NCBI GenBank assembly: GCA_965222655.1
Contig: CBDCUP010000003.1
Span: forward strand, 248,001-312,000
Source of the DNA: CAUZIZ01 sp965222655
Lineage (GTDB): Bacteria; Acidobacteriota; UBA6911; RPQK01; JAJDTT01
DNA: 64,000 nt
Direction: 5' to 3'
A program made the position numbers and the translations under genes. Positions 42,840 through 52,616 of this stretch are shown piece by piece. Every line of letters starts with the position of its first letter. Within the stretch, counting starts at the first letter, position 1. The notes under the pieces were generated by a model. It saw only the letters and a program-made list of their open reading frames with translations. It was not told the DNA's origin and did no database searches.

Positions 42840-44957
42840 CTCGGGATAGGGGAAGCCCTCACGGGCCTTCCCCTCCCACACCACCAGGCATACGGGTCCG
42901 TACCAAGGCGGTTCGCTAGGGTTGAATGCGCTGATGATTAGCCAACCGAGGAAGACCTAACCGATCGAAATAAGCATTCGGAAGCGCTATCCGGACCCCG
43001 GGCGCTTGACTGAGGGCCCAAGGGCCCTTGACTCTCCACGCGGTCCGCTGGGCCATATCCCGACTCACGCCCAGCCGGATCAACTCCGCCTGGCGTCGCC
43101 GGTAGACCTTCCACTGTTTCCATTGGACGCTGCGCAGGCGACGACGAATCCAGCTGTCCAGACCCCGCAGGACCCAGGGGCTCTCGACGTACCCAAAGTA
43201 TCCAATCCAGCCCCGGAGGTAGCGGGACAATTCGTCCACACGCTGCTCCAGGCTGATCCCCCGGTTACGCCGCGTTAAACGACGCACCCGGGATCGAAAC
43301 CGCTGGATCGATTCCGGCGCAATCTTGCGCCGGTTGGGCGATCGGCCTCCCGTGAACGTGAAGCCTAAGAACTTCCGCTTCTGGGGCTCATCCACCGCAC
43401 TCTTCTCCCGATTGACACGCAGTTTCAGTCGCTGGCTCACAAACCGGCTCACACTCGCCATCACTCGCTCCCCCGCCCGCCGACTCCGCACATAAATGTT
43501 GCAGTCATCGGCATAGCGGACAAAACGGTGACCCCGGCGCTCCAGTTCCTCGTCCAGCTCATCCAGAACCACGTTCGAGAGAAAGGGGGACAGGGGGCTG
43601 CCTTGCGGCGTCCCTTCCGTCGGCGCACTCACCAGTCCGTACCGCAGAATCCCCGCGCTTAGATACGCTCGGATCAACTTCAGTACCCGCTTGTCCCCAA
43701 TCTCCCGCGCCAGCCGGCTCAGCAAACGATCGTGGTGAACTCGATCGAAAAACTTTTCTAAATCGAGATCGACCACGGTCCCGTAGCCCGCTTTCACGTA
43801 GTCTTGGGCACGCGCCACTGCCTGATGAGCCCTGCGCCCCGGTCGATAGCCATAGCTGGACTCTGAGAACGTGCGATCCCACTTGCGTTGCAGCACTTGC
43901 AGCATCGCTTGCTCGATAAATCGATCGATCACACACGGAATCCCGAGTCTTCGCTTGTCTTTCCTTCCCGGTTTCGGAATCTCCACCCCCTTGACAGGTC
44001 GCGGTTGATACTCCCCGCACAGCAGCTGTTCTTTGATCGACCGCCAGTTCGCCTTCAGGTACTCCGGCAGTTCATCGACGGTCATCCCGTCCACTCCCGG
44101 ACCCCCTCGGTTCGCTCGCACTCGTCTCAACGCCGCTTCCAGATTACTTCGCTCGCATATCTCCTCCATGACGTTCTCACCAAACATCGGGCCTTCGGTT
44201 CGCCCTTTCGCTAAGGATGAATCCGCCGTCTCCCCGCTTCCCTGGGGCCGCACCCCAGCTGTTCGGTTTGAGGTCCGCTTCGGACTTCTCTGCCTCTGTT
44301 GATCACCCTTAAGATTGGACACCTACTAACCTCTCCCTACCGTTCGGGCCTTCCGTGAGTTTCCCCACCTACTATGCCCTCTGCGGACTCCTGGAGGGCG
44401 CTATGAAACCTTACGATTCCACCTGTCCTTCAAGGGACAGCCTCCCAGGCCTCCCGGGGTAAGGACGCTGTCTTTCCGTACACAACCGCTGGATTTACGC
44501 TTCCGGATCTTGATGGATATGGACTTCGTCACCACGCGCTGACTCGTCCGACCTTGGCGCCTACTTATCCAGTTTCTGTGCGTCGGCTCGTACGTTTGCT
44601 CCACACTTCCTTCAGACCCCACCTCGCGGTGACGCCCTTGTGCTTCGCTAGCCTTCACCTCCATCAGGTTGGCGGAGGGACTTGCACCCTCCCAGACAGC
44701 GCGCGTGCCCGGCACGCGCGTATTAGACCCGGCGTTCACGCCGGGGTAGTCCGCTACTCCACCCCTCCTGAGGGCCGTTCACGGTCCTTCTCGAATAGCG
44801 GCTTTAGCCAACGTCGACCTGGAGCCTGGCTGAAGCCTGTGTTCGAGAAGCCCGCTAAAGCAGGCTCCGACACCCGCCTGCCCGCTTACCCGGCCCTGAA
44901 GGACCGGTCTAATACGCTTCGCGCCAGGCCGCTGAAGCGACCTCCTGAACGGGACAC
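42840..44957 (-). mobile_element. Group II intron 1, about 2.1 kb
   Basis: The RNA parts flank the maturase gene. Upstream on the minus strand, domain I-III sequence is recognisable (GGGTGCAAGTCCCTCCGCC, TGGAGGTGAAGGCTAGCGAA) starting near a GTGTCCC at 44957. Downstream, a domain V-like hairpin runs over about 42910-42870 (GAACCGCCTTGGTACGG, CGTATGCCTGGTGGTG), then a domain VI-like hairpin and an end near CCTATCCCGA. The exact splice sites are approximate. It is inserted between addA and the ETF-QO gene in the same orientation as both. Confidence 0.75.
42916..44322 (-). CDS. ltrA: Group II intron reverse transcriptase/maturase (intron 1)
   Basis: 468 residues. The RT domain shows NRGGPGVDGMTV, KRRLGIPCVIDRFIEQAMLQVL, SSYGYRPGRRAHQAV, VVDLDLEKFFDRVHHDRL, GTPQGSPLSPFLSNVVLDELD and the catalytic FVRYADDCNIYV. 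The maturase X domain follows (KFLGFTF, LRGWIGYFGYVES), ending NAYFDRLGLPRLA with no HNH endonuclease domain. En-minus maturases of this type depend on other means of target priming. It is distinct from the second maturase at 62662, which shares only general motifs. Confidence 0.95.
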   Translation of the reverse strand: MSNLKGDQQRQRSPKRTSNRTAGVRPQGSGETADSSLAKGRTEGPMFGENVMEEICERSNLEAALRRVRANRGGPGVDGMTVDELPEYLKANWRSIKEQLLCGEYQPRPVKGVEIPKPGRKDKRRLGIPCVIDRFIEQAMLQVLQRKWDRTFSESSYGYRPGRRAHQAVARAQDYVKAGYGTVVDLDLEKFFDRVHHDRLLSRLAREIGDKRVLKLIRAYLSAGILRYGLVSAPTEGTPQGSPLSPFLSNVVLDELDEELERRGHRFVRYADDCNIYVRSRRAGERVMASVSRFVSQRLKLRVNREKSAVDEPQKRKFLGFTFTGGRSPNRRKIAPESIQRFRSRVRRLTRRNRGISLEQRVDELSRYLRGWIGYFGYVESPWVLRGLDSWIRRRLRSVQWKQWKVYRRRQAELIRLGVSRDMAQRTAWRVKGPWALSQAPGVRIALPNAYFDRLGLPRLANHQRIQP

Positions 44958-45017
44958 ATCCACCGAAGGTCAGCGTTCCTCGGCGGTATGAGGTCGCTCG
45001 CTACCCCTAGCCCTCCC

Positions 45018-45083
45018 CTAGCCCGCATTTCTCATCGCCGGTCTACTGCGCCGCTACGACAAGCGACAAGAAATCCGGGCTAG
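45018..45083. repeat. Dispersed REP-like palindrome, short form
   Basis: 21-bp ends (45018-45038 and 45063-45083, three mismatches as inverted repeats) match the ends of the element at 1785-1967, with most of the interior deleted. It lies between the addA stop and the 5' end of group II intron 1. Confidence 0.8.
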
Positions 45084-45105
45084 TGGACTGTAGCACCTGA
45101 AAGTA

Positions 45106-48100
45106 TCACCTCGAGACCGCACCTGGACAGGGTTGCTGGAAGAAACCACAAGACGGACAAAGTCCCTGGTCCGTTGTCCTGGGAAACTCCGAGGACTCGA
45201 CTGTTCGTGGGAGCCCGTCGATCAGGCTCTGGCATCGGTCCGCGACGGCAGCATCAAAAGGTATCGAAATCGAATGCCCACTTTGAGTCAGCAACAGGAA
45301 CCCGCTCAGGCGGTCGGTCGAAAGAATCTGGGAGGCTGCCCACAAATAAAGCTCTACCTGCAGATCGTATCCGAGCCGATGGGCCTCCCTGGTTGGATCG
45401 GGGGAATCGATCCGCCCAGTCTTGAAATCCACAACCGCCCAACTTCCGTCGTCATCCTGAAACAGCTTATCTATTACTCCGGTGATCAAACGTCCTCGCC
45501 GGCTCACATGGAATCGCCTTTCACTGTAAACCTTGCTGGAGTGTGAAATCCGCTTGAAAAGAGGGTGTGCTACCACCCGCTCCACGCTTGCCTGGATTTG
45601 CTCCCGCAGCAAGGCTACCTCTGAGACAGAAAACAAGGGCGCATTTTTTTGCTCCCAACCATTCAGCAGATCCTGCAACTCTTCCTGTCTTTCGGCAGCG
45701 CCTGGGTTCTCAAGAATCTCATGGACCGCGGAGCCCACCAGGGAATGACGGTCTTGAATCCGCTCCCAGCCCATGGGAATCCCTTCTGGAGTACCCAGAA
45801 TGTACTTGAGGTAGTAGCGATAAGGACACTTGGAAAAGAGAACGATCTCAGTGGGAGTCCAGGTTCGTTTTCTTGGCGATAGCCTTGGCAGGCGTGCTGC
45901 CCCTGCCGGGAACTCCTCCATGGAGGCACGAGGCGCCGCCTCGGCTTGCGCTGATAGGTCACCTGTTGCTGTTTCGAGGGATGGGATTGACCGTGTCTGA
46001 GCCTGGTCCGGCGGCGAGGAAACCAGGATGCGCTCGCTGATGGACTCAGCGCCCGCCGCGAGCAACCAGTTCGAATAGCACTCTTCGTCATTCTTCCTAC
46101 CGACGAGCAGCAGACGATCCTGTGCCCGGGTTGCCGCCACATAGAGAAGTCGTTTCTCTTCAGCCAGCTGCCGGAAGGTTTCCAGGCGACGCAACATTCT
46201 GTAAACCGGGGGCTCCCATTCCTGGTAGCGATCATCTGGATTGCGGATCCTCATCCCAAAGAAGGTCTTCCGCTCGCGCCCGACGAAGAAACTCTCGCAG
46301 TAGAAGCGACTTCGGTGCTGGGTGGGTAGGGGGCTGCCGAGGTCGGGCAGGACCACCGCAGGAAATTCGAGTCCCTTGGCCCCGTGTATCGTGTAGATTC
46401 GAACAGCATCGGTCGAGCTCTCTTCGCCCACGGGGCCGCCATCCGCGGGATCCACCGCACGCAGAGCGTCGAGGAACCGAAGAAGGGGTCTCAGAGGAGG
46501 ACCGTGAGCGAGCTCAAAGCTCCTCACCAGATCCAGGAACTTCTCGAGATTGGCGCGCGCCTGATTTCCCATCCGGGAGGCAGAAACGATCTCCCCATAA
46601 CCCACCTCCTCGACCGCACCTGCAAGAAAGCTGGCCAGGGTGTCGAATTGATACCGAGTCTGCCACTCTTTCAGTTTCCTGCTTGCGAATCGCCAGTGGG
46701 ACGGCATCCTCGAAGCCGAGGATGACACGGGATCTCCGCTATTGAGCTTCTCCCAGAAACCCACGCCCGGTAACCGCGAAAGCAGGAATAGATCCTCGTC
46801 GGAAAAATTGAAGAAGGGACTCCGAAGAATCCCTAGCAGCGCGATGTCGAAAGTTGGATCATCTAAAAAGGCGAGAAGATTGGTCAGATCATGGACCTCC
46901 GGCTCATCGTAAAAACTCGCTCCAGCCAAGGTGACAAAGGGCACCTGACGCCGAGACAGGGCCCGTTCGAAATCCTTGAGTCGGGTGCGTGAGCGCAGGA
47001 GGATCGCAATCTCACCCCGCCGGAATCCCTCCCGGACCAATTGCTCCATCGCCTCGACCGTAAAATCTGCTTCCGTAAGAAATCCGTCCGGCAAGGTATC
47101 GTAGAAAAAGCTCCGTACACTCGAGTTGGGGTCGACCCTGGTTGATTCTGATGCGGGTCTACAGGGCTTCATTTCCTGGTAGACCGCTTCGTAGTCGAGT
47201 CGCAATCGAAACAAATTTCGAAAGATCTGGTTGCTGAATTCCACGAGTTGAGGATTAGCTCGATAGTTCTCGCACAACTCCAGGAGGCGGCCCCTTCTCT
47301 CAACCCATCTCTGGACTTCGCGGAAAACCGAGACATCGGCATCGCGGAACCGATAGATCGACTGCTTGGTATCCCCCACGGCGAAGAAGTTGCTCTCGGG
47401 CCCAATCAGAGGGAGCAGGATCTGCCACTGTAGATGGTTCGTGTCCTGAAACTCGTCAACCAGAAGAAAGGGGTAGCGGCGTCTCAAAGTATTTCGGACA
47501 CGGGCATTCTGGACCAGACGATGAGCGAATTCCAGCAGGTCGTCGAAGTCCACGACTGAATCCTTCGCCTTCTCCTCTTGATAGCGGGCCAGAACATCCT
47601 GATAGAGTTCGCGGACTAGTTCCAGAGTTCTGTTGTAGTGGCCCCCTGACCCTTCTACCCGATCACCCCGGTTGGTCCTCAATTGGAGGGGGAAGCGCTT
47701 GTATTCCTCTTTGACTTCCTCCCAATGACTTTTCAGTTCGGAATAGAGGGGCCAGTTCAACCACTTCTTTGAGGGCCGCGCCCTGGTTTTGAGAGTCTCC
47801 TGAAAGCGACGGGCGAACTCACCCTCCGGAGATGTGGCACGACTCACAAGCAAGTCTTTCTGGGCGGTGCAGCGGCTAGCGTAGGAGTCCCCTGCAGTCA
47901 AAAGGTCCGACGGCACCCGGTCAAGGAACCGCTTGAGGCCGACCCATATGGGGGACTGGTAGAGCCGATGAGAATTCTCTTTGAAGAAGATCTCCGACAG
48001 CGACTGTTGGGAGGACTCCAGGGCCTCGAGCTGCCGATGATTTCTTCTCTGAATCAAATCGACGAGCAGGCCCTGCAGCTCATTGTGGGCGATGTAGTTC

Positions 48101-48633
48101 AGGATCTCGCTCAGACCTGGATGAAAAAGCTCTGAATACACTCGCAAGGCACTACGGACGCAATTCTGCACCCAGAACTTCTGCTCACCTGCTGAGATGA
48201 TCTGGAAACCGGGGTCCAGCCCCACCTCGGCGGGATATTCCTTCAGTAGAGAAAGACAGAAACCGTGGAGGGTTGTGATCTTGGCGAAAGAAAACGTATC
48301 GAGGAGAGATTGCCAGGGATTCTCTGCTTCCTCCGACGCTGCCTGACTTCTGGCCAGAATGACCTCTTGGACACGATGCCTGATTTGCGTTGCGGCCTCT
48401 TCGGTGAAGGTTATCGCAACCACCTGCTCAGGTTTGAACTCATTCGTCTCAAGGATCCTGACTACTCGATCTACCAGGACTGTCGTCTTTCCGGAGCCAG
48501 CGGATGCGGAAAGCACACAATGCTTGGAAAGGTCCAAAGCCTCCTTCTGCGCCTGGTTCAGCTGCCGGGTTTCGATTGTCTGCCCTGGGCCCGACTCGAG
48601 CGGGGCAGGAGTGGGAAACATGCCCTCACTCAT
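45106..48633 (-). CDS. addA: AddA-like helicase-nuclease (double-strand break repair)
   Basis: 1175 residues. The UvrD-type helicase has Walker A SASAGSGKTTVLVDRVV near residue 42, DFDDLLEFAHRL, Walker B FLLVDEFQDTN, GDTKQSIYRFRDADVSVF and motif VI LLYVAATRAQDRLLLVG. The C-terminal PD-(D/E)XK nuclease has GVIDKLFQDDDGSWAVVDFKTG. Cysteines at SKCPYRYYLKY and CPSCGFFQQPC bracket the nuclease in the spacing of an iron-sulfur nuclease. With AddB it resects DNA ends for RecA. Its ATG overlaps the addB stop (ATGA), so the two are coupled. Confidence 0.93.
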   Translation of the reverse strand: MSEGMFPTPAPLESGPGQTIETRQLNQAQKEALDLSKHCVLSASAGSGKTTVLVDRVVRILETNEFKPEQVVAITFTEEAATQIRHRVQEVILARSQAASEEAENPWQSLLDTFSFAKITTLHGFCLSLLKEYPAEVGLDPGFQIISAGEQKFWVQNCVRSALRVYSELFHPGLSEILNYIAHNELQGLLVDLIQRRNHRQLEALESSQQSLSEIFFKENSHRLYQSPIWVGLKRFLDRVPSDLLTAGDSYASRCTAQKDLLVSRATSPEGEFARRFQETLKTRARPSKKWLNWPLYSELKSHWEEVKEEYKRFPLQLRTNRGDRVEGSGGHYNRTLELVRELYQDVLARYQEEKAKDSVVDFDDLLEFAHRLVQNARVRNTLRRRYPFLLVDEFQDTNHLQWQILLPLIGPESNFFAVGDTKQSIYRFRDADVSVFREVQRWVERRGRLLELCENYRANPQLVEFSNQIFRNLFRLRLDYEAVYQEMKPCRPASESTRVDPNSSVRSFFYDTLPDGFLTEADFTVEAMEQLVREGFRRGEIAILLRSRTRLKDFERALSRRQVPFVTLAGASFYDEPEVHDLTNLLAFLDDPTFDIALLGILRSPFFNFSDEDLFLLSRLPGVGFWEKLNSGDPVSSSASRMPSHWRFASRKLKEWQTRYQFDTLASFLAGAVEEVGYGEIVSASRMGNQARANLEKFLDLVRSFELAHGPPLRPLLRFLDALRAVDPADGGPVGEESSTDAVRIYTIHGAKGLEFPAVVLPDLGSPLPTQHRSRFYCESFFVGRERKTFFGMRIRNPDDRYQEWEPPVYRMLRRLETFRQLAEEKRLLYVAATRAQDRLLLVGRKNDEECYSNWLLAAGAESISERILVSSPPDQAQTRSIPSLETATGDLSAQAEAAPRASMEEFPAGAARLPRLSPRKRTWTPTEIVLFSKCPYRYYLKYILGTPEGIPMGWERIQDRHSLVGSAVHEILENPGAAERQEELQDLLNGWEQKNAPLFSVSEVALLREQIQASVERVVAHPLFKRISHSSKVYSERRFHVSRRGRLITGVIDKLFQDDDGSWAVVDFKTGRIDSPDPTREAHRLGYDLQVELYLWAASQILSTDRLSGFLLLTQSGHSISIPFDAAVADRCQSLIDGLPRTVESSEFPRTTDQGLCPSCGFFQQPCPGAVSR

Positions 48634-51600
48634 TAGGAAGGCCTGACTGTCCGGCCGGAGGAAGAAGGGGAAAGGATCGAGGTCGGAAAGATGGAGTCTA
48701 TTGCTCGAGCCCTTTCCATTTTAGCCCTGTCGACTCGGCACATCCTGGAATAGGCGCAGCTTCGACAACCCGCGGCTCGTTCCCCCAGAATCGTCACCGG
48801 GAAATGTCCCTGGTAGAGCTGTTGGGCAACTGCCACTGCTTTCTGACTGTAGTCCTGAGTCAGCTGAGCCAGGGTCATTTCGTGCGGATCTCTCTCTGCA
48901 AAAGCGGCCAGCGGCTTCAGTTCAAGCCTGAGTGGCAGCGAGACAATGTAGAAGGCTGCACCAAGAATCTCCTTGTCCAGCAGGGACTGCGCTGCCAAGA
49001 GATAGAGGGGTAACTGAAAGCCCCATCCCCCCTGGAGCTTCTTCAACGGACCTGTCTCTCCGGTCTTGTAGTCGAGAACGAAGTAACCGCTCTCGGTTGA
49101 ATCAATGCGATCGATTACTCCGGTCAGCCGGACCGGAACAGCGGCCGCTGGATCCAGGTGTCCCAGAACCATTGAAATCGGCTGCTCAACGAAATGTACC
49201 TCCGAGTCAGGAGGCCGCTGCCAATGCTGCTCGAGAAGACTCACCAGCAGGCCCGTCCCATCGCCATTGAGGCCTTGGAGCAGCTTCCCTACCTGGTCCT
49301 GCCAGATCAAATCTCGGGTCCGCTGGTAGCGTCCGCCCAACAGCTCAAGTTCCTCTGACGAGATCCTCAGCATCAGGCTTCTTGCGTCCTCAAGACTGGG
49401 ACTTTGCCCTTTTTCTCTGTTCTCAATCGTCTTCTTAAAGAAACGATACAAGATCCGGTGGATGATGCGTCCCATCTCTCTCGGGGGCACACCCTCGTCG
49501 GAAGACTCTGGTGCTTCTACCTCGAGCAGCCTCCGAACATAGTAGCGAAAGCCACACTCGACATAGTCTTCCAGGCGACTTGGCGAGACGCTGATCCCCT
49601 CGGGGAAGAACGTCTCTCTCAATTCAGAGATCACCCGATCGTTCGTAAACACACCTTCATAGTGCGACAGGCCTGTGGACTCTCGACGGGCCTGAACCTG
49701 AAGACCGAGGCGAACGTTGGCCAGAAGCTCTACCTGCCGGGATGATTCAGGAATTGTCTGGAGCTGTGACCGCGAGAGAACGTGCCCCTCGATTCTGGTA
49801 GCCTCTAGATGCCTCAAGAACGGACTGGGGTGGGACGCCGTACCACCTATTCGCTTCGGGTTCGAGAAATAGACGGCTTCGCTCGCTCTCAGGCGTACCC
49901 CGTGAAACAGGTGCGCGTCTTCCTTGATGCCCTGGGTGAGACCAGGAGTGCCCTGGTCACCCTCCTGCTGCCCGGGAAGTGTGAGACTGCGAGACGGCCC
50001 CGGGAACTGTCCCTCGCCGAATCCCAACCAGTAGATGACCCGAAACTCACACTGTTGGAAATCCCGGCACGTCCCTACCGCTACCCCTTCCTGGTCGAGC
50101 TCGGGGAGGAAGCCTGGCTGTGAGACCACCTGGGAGAGGACAAATCTTGCCCGGTCCAGGGTTTGGGGCCGATCCTCCCATGCGAGAGCCAGGTCCCGCA
50201 AGCTATCCTGGTGCGCCGTCAGAGAGAGATTCTCCCGGCGCAACCAGCTCGGAGAACCATCCAGAAGCTTGCTGAACGGCGCGATCTTCCGGCTCAAATC
50301 CTGCAGCCATTGGGCCAGGGTTCTAGTTGAGCTGATATCCAGGCTAAGAGCCTCGACGAAGTCCCGAAAAGGGAGATAGCTCGCTGCCAAAGCAACCGCG
50401 TCTGCGGCCTTTCCTTCTTGCCTCAGCTGTTGAACGTGATCTGTGATCCGATCAGAAAAGTCGACAGTCCACTGCCGAAGACCCTGAACAATGCCTACTT
50501 GAAGAGCGGCCTTCTCGAGCAACCGGATCTCCGTGTTGGCAAGTCCCCCTACTTCAATCCAGGGCGAGGAAAGAAGATCAAAGAGCAGATCACGATGGAA
50601 GTCCCGCTGCAGTAGTCGCACGTAGTCGAGTAGCAAACGAGCGGCGTGGGTGCTTGGGGCCGAAGGGGCCGAAAACCAAACCAGGGGGATGTTCTGAGCA
50701 GAAAAGATTTCGCGTAGGTAGGTCTCATAGGAGCCATTTCTGGGGCAGATCACTGCAATGTCAGAGAATCGAAGATCTGGCTGTTCCAGTTTGGTGCGGC
50801 AGATCTGGCTAGCCAGGATTCGGACCTCAGCTTCCTGGGTATCGGGCTCCGAGAAATAGACTTGAGGTGGGTTGGATTGACTTGGGTAAAATTGCCAAGT
50901 CGCTTCGAGGTCCTGCCATAGATCGACTGTGTCTCCAAGAGCGTCGGAGAAGCGGTCCAGATTTCGATCAGGCGAATCCCAGTCAACCGAGAAGTGCATT
51001 TCCTCCAGTTCGCTTGCCAGCATGCGAAGAATGCCCAGCTGGACAGGGGTAAAGTGGTAATAACCCTCAAAGCTGAGAACCCGTAGGCCAGGTAGGGCCG
51101 ACTTTGGGACGATAGCACCGGTGAGGAGATTCTCGTACAGGCGGACAGAGGCGCCGGCAGCGTCCTCTGCACCCTTGGCCTGTAGCAGCCTCTGGTAACA
51201 CGAATAGCACTCGAAAAGCGTGTCTTCCTCTGAACCAATCGACCCTTCCCAACGTTGGTATCGCAGCCGGAGCTGCTGCTCGTCCAGGAGATAGTGCTGC
51301 TGCGCGAAACCTACGATTTGGTTCAAGCGGGCTAGCCGGGAACCGAGCTGCCGGCGAGACTGCTCCGAGTCCCCAATCGAATCCTGGAGAATTCCTTCGA
51401 GCAGACAGAGTTTTTCAGCCTCGGATAGACGATGGCGCCTCGACTCAGCTGCGGCCAGCAAGAACTGTACCAGTTTCGGAAACGTGACTATCGGAATTTC
51501 GAAGACTTGAGGGCAGCGTGACAGGAACAGCTCTTGCAACTGACGTTGTCGAACGCGGGTGGCGACGATATAGAGAAAGGGCGTCCCGCCGGAGTCCCAA

Positions 51601-51692
51601 GAACGTAGGCAAAGCTCGAACAGGCTCCGGTTGCGCTCAACAGAAGGCGGACCGTAATGAACGATGGTTTTATGTGTCTCGCCCACCAACAC
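48633..51692 (-). CDS. addB: AddB-like nuclease subunit with Fe-S cluster motif
   Basis: 1019 residues from GTG at 51692. The N-terminal half is helicase-like but has no recognisable Walker A (THKTIVHYGPPSVERN occupies that place), so it is probably an inactive helicase as in other AddB proteins. The C-terminal nuclease has LTGVIDRIDSTESGYFVLDYKTG. Four Cys for a 4Fe-4S cluster are suggested by EYVECGFRYYVRRLLE before the nuclease and CRSCAYSRMCRVD after it. It is the upstream partner of addA. Confidence 0.88.
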   Translation of the reverse strand: MLVGETHKTIVHYGPPSVERNRSLFELCLRSWDSGGTPFLYIVATRVRQRQLQELFLSRCPQVFEIPIVTFPKLVQFLLAAAESRRHRLSEAEKLCLLEGILQDSIGDSEQSRRQLGSRLARLNQIVGFAQQHYLLDEQQLRLRYQRWEGSIGSEEDTLFECYSCYQRLLQAKGAEDAAGASVRLYENLLTGAIVPKSALPGLRVLSFEGYYHFTPVQLGILRMLASELEEMHFSVDWDSPDRNLDRFSDALGDTVDLWQDLEATWQFYPSQSNPPQVYFSEPDTQEAEVRILASQICRTKLEQPDLRFSDIAVICPRNGSYETYLREIFSAQNIPLVWFSAPSAPSTHAARLLLDYVRLLQRDFHRDLLFDLLSSPWIEVGGLANTEIRLLEKAALQVGIVQGLRQWTVDFSDRITDHVQQLRQEGKAADAVALAASYLPFRDFVEALSLDISSTRTLAQWLQDLSRKIAPFSKLLDGSPSWLRRENLSLTAHQDSLRDLALAWEDRPQTLDRARFVLSQVVSQPGFLPELDQEGVAVGTCRDFQQCEFRVIYWLGFGEGQFPGPSRSLTLPGQQEGDQGTPGLTQGIKEDAHLFHGVRLRASEAVYFSNPKRIGGTASHPSPFLRHLEATRIEGHVLSRSQLQTIPESSRQVELLANVRLGLQVQARRESTGLSHYEGVFTNDRVISELRETFFPEGISVSPSRLEDYVECGFRYYVRRLLEVEAPESSDEGVPPREMGRIIHRILYRFFKKTIENREKGQSPSLEDARSLMLRISSEELELLGGRYQRTRDLIWQDQVGKLLQGLNGDGTGLLVSLLEQHWQRPPDSEVHFVEQPISMVLGHLDPAAAVPVRLTGVIDRIDSTESGYFVLDYKTGETGPLKKLQGGWGFQLPLYLLAAQSLLDKEILGAAFYIVSLPLRLELKPLAAFAERDPHEMTLAQLTQDYSQKAVAVAQQLYQGHFPVTILGERAAGCRSCAYSRMCRVDRAKMERARAIDSIFPTSILSPSSSGRTVRPS

Positions 51693-51848
51693 AATCTACC
51701 CCCAGGGACTGACTGATCCTCTTCTTCCCTTGCCTTTGCCTTGTTCTCTGACCGTGCGATCACCATTGGAGGACAAAGGCAAGGGAAAAGGTAGGGAAAA
51801 AGGCAAAGGCAAGGGAGGAAGGGGATCAGGAGGTACAAAACCAGCCAG
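51693..51848. other. Purine/pyrimidine-biased intergenic spacer
   Basis: Between convergent-side efp and addB the spacer contains CCCTTGCCTTTGCC (about 51727) and, inverted, GGCAAAGGCAAGGG (about 51803), giving a possible long stem. The arms are strand-biased and repetitive. No gene or known RNA is recognised. Confidence 0.4.
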
Positions 51849-52409
51849 TTACTTGGCTCGCTCGAGGTACCGACCTTCGGTCGGATCGACCCGCACCAGC
51901 TCTCCTTGCTTAATGAAAGGGGGAACCTGAATCACGACGCCTGTTTCCAGGGTGGCCGGCTTGGGGGAGTTGCTTGCGGTTGCTCCTTTGAGCTCAGGTT
52001 CGGTCTCGATCACCGTCAGCTCCACCGCTGGAGGCATCTCGAGACCGATTGGCTGGCTATCGAAGAACTCGACGTCGATGATCGCACCCTCCTTGAGAAA
52101 GTTCCGACTGTCTCCGAGGGCCTCCTCATCCAGCGCGATCTGCTCGTAGTTCTCCGTATCCATGAAGTGGAAATGGGGACCATCACGGTAAAGAAACTCC
52201 ATCTTCCGCTGGTCGAGAGTGGCCCGTATAACTTGTTCTCCAGAACTGTATCGATGCTCGTAGGAGGCTCCACTCTTGAGTTGTCGCATCAGGACCCGCA
52301 CGAAGGCAGGACCTTTACCAGGATTTCGGTGATGCTGGTCGAGGACTCGGTGGGGCTTTCCCTGGTGCATGATGACCATTCCTTTACGAATCTGAATCGC
52401 GCTAATCAT
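51849..52409 (-). CDS. efp: Elongation factor P
   Basis: 186 residues with the three-barrel EF-P layout. The N-terminal KOW-like domain has MISAIQIRKGMVIMHQGKPHRVLDQHHRNPGKGPAFV; the tip loop reads NPGKGPA, with the lysine that is modified in many bacteria. The central domain (FLYRDGPHFHFMDTENYEQI) and the C-terminal OB domain (TLETGVVIQVPPFIKQGELVRVDPTEGRYLERA) are complete. EF-P relieves ribosome stalling at polyproline. No EpmA/EpmB-like modification genes are in the window. Confidence 0.97.
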   Translation of the reverse strand: MISAIQIRKGMVIMHQGKPHRVLDQHHRNPGKGPAFVRVLMRQLKSGASYEHRYSSGEQVIRATLDQRKMEFLYRDGPHFHFMDTENYEQIALDEEALGDSRNFLKEGAIIDVEFFDSQPIGLEMPPAVELTVIETEPELKGATASNSPKPATLETGVVIQVPPFIKQGELVRVDPTEGRYLERAK

Positions 52410-52616
52410 GGGTTCTTACGATAGCAAATCGTCGGAGTTCATAGCAAACGGCCAGGCCCGTCGCCGGTCATCGATTGAGGAGCGCACTTGGACAACTGCA
52501 ACTGTTTTGGCGAGTCAGAAGACCCTCAATTCAGGAACAATATCAAATAGTTTGAAACTTTTGCGCTTCATCCGGTGTCTATATGTGATGTATCGAAATA
52601 GAATAGAGGACAAAAA

